Positions 55,517 through 64,000 of a stretch of 64,000 nucleotides of DNA are shown in pieces; position 1 is the stretch's first letter, and every line of letters begins with the position of its first letter. Origin of the DNA: Carettochelys insculpta. Taxonomy: Eukaryota > Chordata > Testudines > Carettochelyidae. The stretch lies in the NCBI RefSeq assembly GCF_033958435.1, contig NC_134158.1, forward strand, positions 5,537,837-5,601,836. The letters run 5' to 3'. The notes under the pieces were generated by a model that was not told the origin of the DNA, ran no database searches, and saw nothing but the letters and a program-made list of their open reading frames with translations. Position numbers and translations under genes: made by a program.

Positions 55517-55935
55517 TGTGATGGAGTTCAGGGGTTCCCCTGCACTGCACCCCGTCCGCTGGCAGGAGAGACTCTCACTCAGCAGGTACAACAGAAGGTT
55601 TATTAGGCAACAGAAGCCCAGTTTCTCACAGAAGTGACAGTACAGCAGCCAGAGACAGTCCTTCCAACCCGTCCTGGGGGGAAGACCCCAAGGGGTGCCC
55701 CTCTGGGGTGTGGGTTTCGCCCTCCTCAGGCTGGCTGCCTTCCAGCTCTCCCTTTTCCTAGCCTCCAACTGCCGCCCCCGATTCAAAACCCAGCTCAGCT
55801 CCTCCCTGCTCTTTGTTCAGGGCAGAGGTGTTACCTGCCAGTTGTAGCCCCAGGGTCATCCTTAGCCACTGGGAGCTGCTGCTTGCCTCAGACATCCAGC
55901 CTGACTCACACAGGCACTCCCCCAACTCCATCACA
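55517..55935 (-). repeat. 3' LTR of the Gypsy element
   Basis: 419 bp from TGTGATGG to CCATCACA, a perfect 8-bp terminal inverted repeat. It carries the same internal words as the 5' LTR. Confidence 0.9.
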
Positions 55936-55950
55936 TCTCTCCCCCCTTCC
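55936..55950 (-). promoter_or_regulatory. Polypurine tract
   Basis: The - strand GGAAGGGGGGAGAGA directly abuts the 3' LTR, the position needed to prime plus-strand synthesis. Confidence 0.85.
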
Positions 55951-55972
55951 AGACCGAACTGAGCGGGGTCAC

Positions 55973-58775
55973 TTAGCCAGTGACCTGGGGAAGTTTGGGG
56001 CCCTCCCTGCGTGACAGGGCATCGGCTATGGTGTTGTTGTTCCCCTTGACGTGGACCACCTCCATGTCGTAGTCCTGCAGGAGCAGACTCCACCGCAGGA
56101 GCTTGGCGTTGGCCCCTTTCATGTGATGCAGCCAGGTCAGGGGTGAGTGATCGGGGCACACGGTGAAACGCCGTCCAAACAGGTACGGCTGCAGCTTCCC
56201 CAGCGCCCACACCATGGCCAGACATTCCTTCTCTATGGCTGCGTAGTTCTGCTCCCGGGGCAGCAGCTTCTTACTCAGGTACACGATGGGGTGTTTCTCC
56301 CCTTTGTCAGTCACCTGCATTAGCACCGCCCCCAGCCCCACGTCCGAGGCATCGGTGAACACCAGGAAGGGCTTGTTGAAGTCTGGATTTGCCAGCACTG
56401 GGGCCCTGACCAGAGCCTCCTTCAGCGCGCAGAGGGCCTCTTGGCACTGCTCTGTCCAGGCCACCTTGTCAGGCTTTCCCTTTTTACACAGCTCCGTGAG
56501 GGGGGCTGCGATGGAGCTAAAGTGGGGCACAAACCTCCGGTAGTACCCCGCCATCCCAATGAAGGCCTGGACCTGTTTCTTAGTCTGGGGTGTTGGCCAA
56601 TCTCTGACAGCCTCCACTTTAGCTGGCTCTGGCTTTAAGCAGCCGCTGCCCACCTTGTGGCCCAGGTAGGTCACCTCAGCCATTCCCACCTTGCACTTCC
56701 CTGCCTTGACAGTCAGCCCGGCCTTCTGGAGTCGGTCCAGCACCTGCTTGACCTGGAACACATGGTCCTCCCACGTCCGGCTGAAGATGCAAATGTTGTC
56801 CATGTAAGCCAGGGCAAAGCTCTCCATCCCTTTCAGTAGCTGGTCCACCAGACGCTGGAAGGTAGCGGGTGCCCCCTTGAGGCCAAAGGGCAGGACCAGG
56901 AACTCGTAGAGCCCCACAGGAGTGATGAAAGCCGACTTGAGCCGGGCATCTTGGTCTAATGGCACTTGCCAGTACCCCTTGGTGAGGTCTATGGTGGTGA
57001 GGTAACGGGCTCCCCCCAGCTTGTCTAAAAGGTCATCAGGCCTGGGCATGGGGTAGGCGTCCGAGACAGTGATGGCGTTAAGCTTGCGATAGTCCACACA
57101 GAACCGAACAGACCCGTCTTTTTTAGGGACTAACACCACGGGAGAGGCCCAGGGGCTGGACGAGGGTTGGATCACCCCCAGAGCCAGCATGTCTTCAACC
57201 TCCCGCTCTATGTCCTGAGCCGTCTTGCCTGTGGCTCTGAATGGCACACACTTGATAGGGGCGTGGGTGCCTGTCTCTATTCGGTGGACAGCCAGGTCAG
57301 TGCATCCGGGTCTGTCCGAGAACAGCTGTTGATGCGAATGCAGCACCTCCTTGATCTCCATCTGCTGGGCAGGGGTCGGCTGGTCTGAGAGGGGAATAGA
57401 CTCCAGCAAGGAGCCGGCTCCAGTCCTTGTGAGCAAATCCACCAAGGGATCATCCCCCTGCCCCTCCCAGTGCCTGCACACGGCCAGCACCAAGTTCTGT
57501 CTGTCCCAGTAAGGTTTCATCATGTTCACATGATAGACCCGGTAGCTGTGGGCCCGGTTCGACAGTTCCACCACATAATTCACGTCATTTAGCTGTTTGA
57601 CAACCTTGAAGGGCCCATCCCAGGTCGCTTGCAGCTTGTTCCGCCGCACAGGTACAAGGACCATCACTTGGTCCCCGGTGGCATAGGCTCGGGCCCGGGC
57701 GTTACGGTCATACCAGACCTTTTGCTTCCTTTGGGCCATGGAGAGGTTCTCCCTGGCCAGGCCCATGAGCTCGGTGAGTTTTTCCCGGAAGGTCAGTACA
57801 TACTGTACCACTGACTCCCCTTCAGGAGAGGCCGTCCCCTCCCACTCTTCTCTGAGCAAGTCCAAGGGTCCCCGTACCCTCCTTCCGTACAGCAGCTCAA
57901 ACGGGGAGAACCCCGTAGATTCCTGGGGCACCTCCCTGTATGCAAACAGCAGGTGGGGTAAGTACTTGTCCCAGTCATGGGGGTATTGATTCATGAAGGT
58001 TCTCAGCATCTGCTTCAGAGTCCCATTGAACCTCTCCACCAGCCCATTGGTCTGCGGGTGGTAGGCTGTGGCCCAGGTGTGCCGGACCCCACACTTGTCC
58101 CACAAGCTTTGCAGTAGGGCCGACATGAAGTTGGACGCCTGATCTGTGAGGACCTCCTTGGGGAACCCCACTCTGCTGAAAATGGACAGCAGTGCATCTG
58201 CCACGGTGTCAGCGTCGATAGAGGTCAAGGCCACAGCTTCTGGGTATCGCGTGGCAAAATCTACCACTACCAAAATATATTTCTTCCCCGAACGCGTTGC
58301 CTTGCTGAAGGGGCCCACTATGTCTACAGCCACTTTCTGGAAAGGCTCCTCTATGATGGGCAGTGGCCTCAGGGCAGCTTTCCCCTTGTCCCGGGCCTTC
58401 CCCACCCTCTGGCAGGGATCGCAGGACAGGCAATACAGACGGACAGCTGCAAAGATCCCTGGCCAAAAAAAGTTCTGTAACAACCTTCTCCTGGTGCGGT
58501 GGATCCCCTGGTGTCCTGCAAGCGGGACATCATGGGCTAGGTACAGCAGCCTGCGCCGGTACTTTTGGGGGACCACCAGTTGCCTCTGGACCTTCCATGG
58601 CTCCGCTTTGCGTCTGGGAGCCCATTCCCGGTACAGGAATCCCTTTTCCCACAGGAATCTCTCCCTGCAGCCCTCCCCCAGCTGTGGAGCTGGGCTGAGA
58701 CTGGCCAGTTCCCTCAGCTTCTGCAAGGAGGGGTCTTTCTGCTGCTGCCTGGAATTCTTCCTCTCGGGCAGGAGC
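55973..58775 (-). CDS. pol: Gypsy integrase-reverse transcriptase-RNase H polyprotein
   Basis: 917 codons from a TTG at 58726, open from about 58775 (after a TAG), in the +1 frame relative to gag. There is no good ATG, so expression presumably needs frameshifting. Order: integrase zinc motif (H-x6-H, then CLSCDPC), catalytic Asp in VAVDIVGPF, Asp in VLTDQASNF, Glu in GLVERFNG (D,D,E complete); then RT (VLVPKKDGSVRFCVDYR, TIDLTKGYWQ, LPFGLKGAPATFQR) and RNase H (VFTDASDVG, IEKECLA, CPDHSPL, IADALSR). The RT box reads AYMDNICIFS: the second Asp of YxDD is Asn (codon AAC, + strand 56795-56797). Loss of this metal ligand should abolish polymerase activity, although the frame is otherwise intact. 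Confidence 0.92.
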
Positions 58776-60764
58776 GGATGCTACTTCCCCATCCCTGCCT
58801 GGCTCCAGCACCCCTGGCCTGTGAGATCTGGTTTTTGGGGGCCCCCTTTCTCTCAGGGTTGGCCCCTGTGGCTCCTGTGACTTTGGCTGGGCCTGTACCC
58901 CTGAATCTGGGGAGCGCACCCCTCGTTTTCTTTGGCTACGGGTCAGGACCAGGGCACGAGGGCGTTCACCTTGCCAGTTCTCCAGGTCAGCCCCCATCAG
59001 TACATCCGCCGGCAAATGGCTGTGCACGCCCACTTCCTTGGGGCCTTCCTTCTTCCCCCATTTCAGGTGCACCCTCGCCATGGGCACCTTGAAAGGGGTC
59101 CCATCAATTCCTGTTATCGTCAGGTGGGAATCGGGTATCATGCAGCCCACTGCCACCACCCCGGGTCGGGCCAGCGTCACGTCAGCGCCTGTGTCCCAGA
59201 ACCCCGTGACCTTTTTCCCGTCTACCTCGAGGTGTTTGAGACACTTGCTCCACAGAGGCATTGCCGCCCCCACTCTGTAAACTGGCCTCTGAGCATTTGG
59301 TCCCTTTGAGGAGCTGGTCTGTGGGGCGGACTCGGCCCAATCCGAGTGCCCATTGTCAGCACCACCCGCCTTGGCCGCCAGCCCCTCTGGCTTCTGGGAC
59401 CCCACCCAGTTGACTCCATGATCCCCCGGCCTCCTCAACCTGTCTGGGAGCCTGGGGCACTGGGCTGCTCTATGCCCCTTTCGCCCACAGCGATAACAGC
59501 CTGGGTCTTGTTGTGTCCCTCGGGCCGGCTGCTCTGTCCGGGCTCTGTTTGGCTCTCTGGGGGGTGGGTGGCTGGCCCCTCTTTCCTGGGCCTGCCCAAG
59601 AGGTGGTCCCCTCTGTCGTACAGTTAGGGACCGGTCTCTCTGAGATTCTCGGTTTCTCTGGGACTCCCTCTCCCTCCGGGACTCCCTCTCTCTCCGAGAC
59701 TCCCTCTCTTTGTGGGGCTCACTTTCAAACCTGGCCCAGCTGTTTGTGAAGTCATCTGCCAGTTTCCCTGCATCATGTGAGTCCCTTGGCTTCCGGTCCA
59801 CGAGCCACACCCTCAGGTCAGGTGCGCACATCTCGTAGAATCGCTCCACGACCGCCAGCTCGATCAGGTCCTCTACGGACTGGACTCCCATTCCGAATGC
59901 CCACTTCTGGTAGTATTGCTTCAGGCGGGCGGTTGTATCTACATGGGTTTCCTCTGGCCTCTTCTGCGCCTCCTGGAACTTCTTCTTGTACATCTCCGGA
60001 GTCAGCCCGAACTTATGCAGCAGGGCCTGTTTGAACCGTTCATAGTCCCCAGGCTGCAGCCCCTCCAGCCGGCTGAGCACCGCTGCGGCCTTCTGGCCCA
60101 GCAAGGGGGTGAGGTGCCGGAGCCACTCACCTGGGGGAACCTCATGCAACTCACAGGCTCGCTCGAAGGCGGTAAGGAACTCGTCCATGTCCCCTGGGTC
60201 CTGACACTGGGCCAGCACATGCGTCTCCAAGTGACTGGCCACCCCGAGCCGTCTGGCCCTCTCCCCGCTTACCGCAGCTGGGGCCTCTTGGCGTCTCGCC
60301 TCCGCCATGGCCTGCTCATGCTCCCGCTCTCGCTCTCTCTCCTTCCATTCTCGTTCTTTCTCCTCCCGCTCTCGCTCTCTTTCCTCCCGCTGTCTCTCTT
60401 GTAGCTGGCGCTCGTGCTCCCTCTGCCGTTCCTGGGCTTCCAGTTCCTTTAATTTCACCTCGAGTTCCAGCCATCGCAGCTCTGCGGCAGGGGACTCTGC
60501 CCGCGATGGACCACCGCTAGCTGAGTGCGACCTGGCGGGCACCGCGTCTGTCTGACGGCATCGAGCCCCTGCTCCTGTCGGAGAATCCGAAACGCTTCCT
60601 GAGGCTGACCGGCCACTTTCTGCCGGGACAGGCTCTGCCCCCCCGGATCGGTCATTCTCTTCCAGCTGTGCAATCAGCTGAGCCTTGGTCGCCTTCCCCA
60701 CGGTCAGGCCCCTCTCTCTGCACAGCCCCGCTAGCTCTGCCTTCAGGAGTCGGGTATAATCCAT
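58530..60764 (-). CDS. gag: Gypsy gag-protease polyprotein with SCAN-like region
   Basis: ATG at 60764 (MDYTRLLKAEL; a GTG nine codons upstream is in frame). In order (residues counted from that upstream GTG): an N-terminal SAP-like helix pair, a long charged coiled coil (about residues 105-170, EREREREEKEREWKERE type), a capsid region (about 180-350) containing the SCAN-like stretch KFQEAQKRPEET, LIELAVVERFYEM, LRVWLVDRKP, then an Arg/Glu repeat segment, a CCHC knuckle (CYRCGRKGHRAAQC, about 428), and an aspartic protease with DTGAD (about 530) and an ADVLMGAD strand. The frame then overlaps the next by about 200 bp. The nucleocapsid and protease are complete. A SCAN-like capsid is a known feature of Gmr1-like elements, from which the vertebrate SCAN domain is thought to derive. 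Confidence 0.88.
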   Translation of the reverse strand: MDYTRLLKAELAGLCRERGLTVGKATKAQLIAQLEENDRSGGAEPVPAESGRSASGSVSDSPTGAGARCRQTDAVPARSHSASGGPSRAESPAAELRWLELEVKLKELEAQERQREHERQLQERQREEREREREEKEREWKEREREREHEQAMAEARRQEAPAAVSGERARRLGVASHLETHVLAQCQDPGDMDEFLTAFERACELHEVPPGEWLRHLTPLLGQKAAAVLSRLEGLQPGDYERFKQALLHKFGLTPEMYKKKFQEAQKRPEETHVDTTARLKQYYQKWAFGMGVQSVEDLIELAVVERFYEMCAPDLRVWLVDRKPRDSHDAGKLADDFTNSWARFESEPHKERESRRERESRRERESQRNRESQRDRSLTVRQRGPPLGQAQERGASHPPPREPNRARTEQPARGTQQDPGCYRCGRKGHRAAQCPRLPDRLRRPGDHGVNWVGSQKPEGLAAKAGGADNGHSDWAESAPQTSSSKGPNAQRPVYRVGAAMPLWSKCLKHLEVDGKKVTGFWDTGADVTLARPGVVAVGCMIPDSHLTITGIDGTPFKVPMARVHLKWGKKEGPKEVGVHSHLPADVLMGADLENWQGERPRALVLTRSQRKRGVRSPDSGVQAQPKSQEPQGPTLRERGPPKTRSHRPGVLEPGRDGEVASAPAREEEFQAAAERPLLAEAEGTGQSQPSSTAGGGLQGEIPVGKGIPVPGMGSQTQSGAMEGPEATGGPPKVPAQAAVPSP

Positions 60765-60904
60765 CTCCCCGCTATCTCCCGGGGTATCCACTCACCAGCA
60801 GCAGCTGCAGGAATGGCTCTGTTCCCCCTCTGGCTCTTGTGAGACTCCTTCCTTCTCTTGTGCTCAGTCAGCCACTGCTGGGAGCTCATCCGTGGGTGCA
60901 GTGT

Positions 60905-60922
60905 ATCCCACTCCTGACACCA
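60905..60922 (-). promoter_or_regulatory. Primer binding site for tRNA-Leu
   Basis: The + strand ATCCCACTCCTGACACCA equals the 3' end of vertebrate tRNA-Leu including CCA, so the - strand template is complementary to it. One base separates it from the 5' LTR. Confidence 0.8.
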
Positions 60923-60923
60923 G

Positions 60924-61341
60924 TGTGATGGGGTTCAGGGGTCCCCCTGCACTGCACCCCGTCCGCTGGCAGGAGTGACTCTCACTCAGCAGGTACAACA
61001 CAAGGTTTGTTAGGCAACAGAAGCCCAGTTTCTCACAGAAGCAACAGTACAGCAGCCAGAGACAGTCCTTCCAACCCGTCCCGGGGAGAAGACCCCGAGG
61101 GGTGCCCCTCTGGGGTGTAGCTTTCCCCCTCCTCAGGCTGGCTGCCTTCCAGCTCCTCTTTCCCTAGCCTCTAACTGCCGCCCCCGATTCAAAACCCAGC
61201 TCAGCTCCTCCCTCCTCTTTGTTGAGGGCAGAGGTGTTACCTGCCAGTTGTAGCCCCAGGGTCATCCTTAGCCACTGGGAGCTGCTGCTTGCCTCAGACA
61301 TCCAGCCTGACTCACACATGCACCCCCCCCACTCCATTACA
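60924..61341 (-). repeat. 5' LTR of the Gypsy element
   Basis: 418 bp from TGTGATGG to CCATTACA (+ strand). Near-identical to 55517-55935. Confidence 0.9.
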
Positions 61342-63325
61342 GGGGGTCCGGTCGGTTGCTGGGGCATGGTGTCGTAAGAGGTTAGGGGGGTTGGGTTGGT
61401 GGCTGGGGCTTCGTGGCGGCGAAGGTTGGTGGGGTTGGGTCGGTGGCTGGGGTGTCGTTACGGCGGAGGTAGTGGGGGTTGGTTCAATGTCTGGGGGCCT
61501 GGTTGCGGCGGAGGTTGGGGGGGTCGGGTCGGTGGCTGGGGCGTGGTGGCGGCGGATGTTGCGGGTGTCGGGTTGGTGGCTGGGGTGTGGTGGCAGCAGA
61601 GGTTGGGGGGTCAGGTTGGTGGCTGGGGCGTTGTGGCGGTGGAGGTTGGGAGTGTTGGGTCGGTGGCTGAGGTGTGGTGGCAGCGGAGGCTGGTGGCATC
61701 AGGGCGGTGGCTGGGGCGTGGTGGCGGCGGATGTTGTGGGTGTCGGGTTGGTGGCTGGGGTGTGGTGGCAGCAGAGGTTGGGGGGTCAGGTTGGTGGCTG
61801 GGGCGTTGTGGCGGTGGAGGTTGGGAGTGTTGGGTCGGTGGCTGAGGTGTGGTGGCAGTGGAGGCTGGGGGGGTCAGGGCGGTGGCGGTGGCGTGGTGGC
61901 GGCGGAGGCTGGTGGCGTCAGGGCGGTGGCTGGGGCGTGGTGGTGGCGCATGCTGTGGGGGTCGGGTGGGTGGCGGTGGCGTGGTGGCGGTGGAGGCTGG
62001 GGGGTCGGTTCAGTGACGGGGGCCTGGTGGTGGCGGAGGTTGCGGGGGTTGGGTCGGTGGCTGGGGCGTGGTGGCTGCGGATGTTGGGGGGGGTTGGTCG
62101 GTGGCTGGGGCATGGTTGTGGCGGAGGTTGGGGGTGTCGGTGGCCAGGGCGTGGTGGTGAAGGAGGTTGGGGGGATCGGGTCGGTGACTGGGGCGTGGTT
62201 GTGGCGGAGGTTGGGGGAGTCGGGTCAGTGGCTGGGGCCTGTGGTGGGGGAGGTTGAGTGTGGTCGGTTGGTGGCTGGTGTGTGGTGGCGGCGCAGGTTG
62301 GCGGGGGCTGTGGCTGGGGCGTTGTGGCGGCGGAGGTTGTGGGAGGTTGGGTCGGTGGCTGGGGCGTGGTGGTGGCGGAGGTTGGGGGGGTCGGGTCAGT
62401 GGCTGGGGCACGGTGGTGGCGCAGGTTGGGGGGGGGGTCCGTGGCTGGGGTGTTGTGGCGGCGGAAGTTGGTGGGGTCTGTGGCTGGGGTGTTGAGACAG
62501 CGGAGGTTGCGGGGGGGTCGGGTCGGTGGCTGGGGCACGTGGTGGCAGAGGTTGGGTGATGTGAGGTCGGTGGCTGTTGCATGGTGGCGGCGGAGGTTGG
62601 GGGGGTCGGTGGCTGGGGCGTTGTGGCGGCGGAGGTTGGTGGGGTCGGGTCGGTGGCTGGGGCCTGTGGCGGTGGTGGTTGGGGGTGGTCAAGTCGGTGG
62701 CTGGTGCATGGTGGCAGCGGAAGTTGGGGGTTCAGGTGGGTGGCTGGGGCGTTGTGGTGTCAGGGTTTGGTGGGGGTCGGGTCAGTGGCTGCGGCGTGGT
62801 GGCGGCGGAGTTTGGGGAGGGTCGGTGGGTGAGGCATTGTGACGGCGGAGGTTGAGGCGGGCAAGTCGTTGCCTAGGGTGCTATGGCAGCGGAGGTTGGG
62901 ACGGTGGGGTTGGTGGCTGGGGCGTGGTGGTTTTGGAGTTGGGGGGGGTCGGGTCGGTGGCTGGGGCGTGGTGGTGGCGGAGGTTGGGGGGGGTTGGTGG
63001 GTGGGGCGTTGTGACGGTGGAGGTTGAGAGTGGTCGAGTCGTTGGCTACGGCGCTGTGGCGGCGGAGGTTGGGGGTGTTGGGTCGGTGGCTGGGGCGTGG
63101 TGGTGGCTGAGTTTGGGGGGTCAGGTCGGTGGCTGGGGCATGGTGGCAGTGGACTTTGGGGTGGTCGGGTTGGTGGCTGGGGCGTTGTGGTGGCGGAGGT
63201 TGGGGGTGTTGGGTCGGTGGCTGGGGCGTGGTGGTGGCTGAGTTTGGGGGGTCAGGTCGGTGGCTGGGGCGTGGTGGTGACGGAGGTTGGGGGGGGGTAG
63301 TGTCGGTGCCTGGGGCGTGGTCCCA
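61342..63325 (+). repeat. Minisatellite, about 45-bp unit
   Basis: Some 40 units of GGTTGGTGGCTGGGGCGTGG followed by TGGCGGCGGAGGTTGGGGGG, with shorter and longer variants. A block of about 190 bp (61535-61680) recurs at 61715-61850. Frames such as GGWGVVAAEVGG are artefacts. Confidence 0.92.
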
Positions 63326-63429
63326 TCCTTTCCAGAAGCATTCTGCCCAAAAGCCTTCTTGGGAAATTACTCATGGAAACATTTGATTTTGGGATGCTGA
63401 GAGACACAGGCCAAAATCTGGCCGTCTGT

Positions 63430-64000
63430 TTCAAGCGGAGCGCTACAAGGCTTGGTTCAACGTCTTTATTAATGATGTTGATAAGGGACTGGATTGAAAC
63501 CTCAGCAAGTTTGCAGATGACAAAGCTGGGGGAGGGGTAGATACGTTGCAGGGTAGAGATAGGTAGGATAGGTTGATTGAATCCGGAGTGACCTGGATAA
63601 ATTGGAGGATTGAGACAAAAGAAATCTGATGTGGTTCAACAAGCAGAAGTGTCGAGTCCTGTACGTGGGGCGGAAGAATCCCAAACATTGTTACAGGCTG
63701 GGGACCGACTGGCTCTGCAGCAGTACAATGGAGAGGGACCTCGGGGTTCTGGTGGATGAAAGGCTGGATATGAGTAAACAGTGCGCCCTTGTAGCCAAGA
63801 AAGCTAACGGCATAGTGGGGTGCATTAGGAGGAGCATTGCAAACAGATATAGAGAAGCGGTTGTTCCCCTCTATTCGGCACTGCTGCAGCCACGTCTGGA
63901 ATATTGTGTCCACTTTTTGGCCTCCCATCATAAAAAGGATGTGGATTTGCTGGAGCAGGTTCAGTGAAGGGCAATGAAAATGATTACGGGTCTGGAGCAC
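63430..64000 (+). mobile_element. CR1 LINE reverse transcriptase, runs off the window
   Basis: + frames carry the region from FINDVDKGLD through FADD-like DNA (AAGTTTGCAGATGACAAAGC) to MWFNKQKCRVLYVGRKN, ERDLGVLVDERLDMSKQCAL and LLQPRLEYCVHF. Frames break repeatedly near 63500-63620, so it is a dead copy. The 3' end lies beyond 64000. Confidence 0.8.

Larger units (their letters stand above)
55517..61341 (-). mobile_element. Gmr1-like Gypsy LTR retrotransposon, near intact
   Basis: 5825 bp read on the - strand: 5' LTR 60924-61341, tRNA-Leu primer site, gag-protease frame, integrase-RT-RNase H frame, polypurine tract, 3' LTR 55517-55935. Both frames are open over full length. Integrase precedes reverse transcriptase, the order of Gmr1-like Gypsy elements rather than standard Gypsy. 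The LTRs differ at roughly two dozen positions by eye. No matching 5-bp duplication is seen: the left flank is GAGTC and the right is GGGGG inside a minisatellite. Confidence 0.93.

Noticed and set aside
61289..63386. Long + strand Gly/Trp-rich and - strand Pro-rich frames
   Set aside because: Artefacts of the roughly 45-bp minisatellite. Several frames and both strands are open at once.
1..64000. CRISPR array, operon-like gene clusters, phage or plasmid features
   Set aside because: The tandem arrays have no repeat-spacer structure, and the genes are spliced vertebrate genes and eukaryotic transposons.

Overview
This is vertebrate nuclear DNA, most likely from a turtle (or another non-avian sauropsid). 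The reasons are two spliced vertebrate genes, CR1 LINEs with the reptile-type 3' end, Penelope-like elements (PLEs), tRNA-derived SINEs, MIR relics, PIF/Harbinger elements with C-T-A-C-A-C-rich ends, and several G+C-rich minisatellites. The last feature and the short gene spacing suggest a small, GC-rich chromosome. Species assignment is inference.

Two host genes are well supported, both on the + strand. (1) A butyrophilin-type gene lies at about 15.2-26.2 kb: V-set exon, C-type Ig exon, transmembrane exon, two tiny exons (21 and 27 bp) and a terminal B30.2 exon. (2) G6PC3, the ubiquitous glucose-6-phosphatase catalytic subunit 3, is complete in six exons at 30978-42208. Its exons add to 1038 bp (345 aa plus stop) and all phosphatase motifs are intact. 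A U2 snRNA-like gene or pseudogene lies at 2481-2670 (-). A possible orphan exon on the - strand (14467-14677) could not be identified.

Most of the rest is mobile DNA, and much of it can be resolved to exact ends. 46709-51429 is a near-complete PIF/Harbinger element with a DDE transposase and a Myb/SANT-like partner gene arranged tail to tail. Two deletion derivatives (4906-5498 and 12103-12813) share its ends, and a diverged relative (21847-24591) sits in a butyrophilin intron. 55517-61341 is a near-intact Gypsy element of the Gmr1 type, with integrase upstream of reverse transcriptase and a SCAN-like gag. Its catalytic YxDD reads YMDN, so this copy should be RT-dead. A solo LTR of the same family sits inside the Harbinger element. 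Two hAT elements, a pogo-type MITE, a solo retroviral LTR, nested CR1 copies and several PLE pieces complete the picture.

Tandem repeats: a 40-bp array of 2.8 kb (6340-9175), a 21-23-bp array (10855-11305), a GC-rich array just upstream of G6PC3 (30036-30560), a 65-bp array in G6PC3 intron 5 (40074-41335), and a roughly 45-bp array between the Gypsy element and the terminal CR1 (61342-63325). Many long reading frames in these arrays are repeat artefacts.
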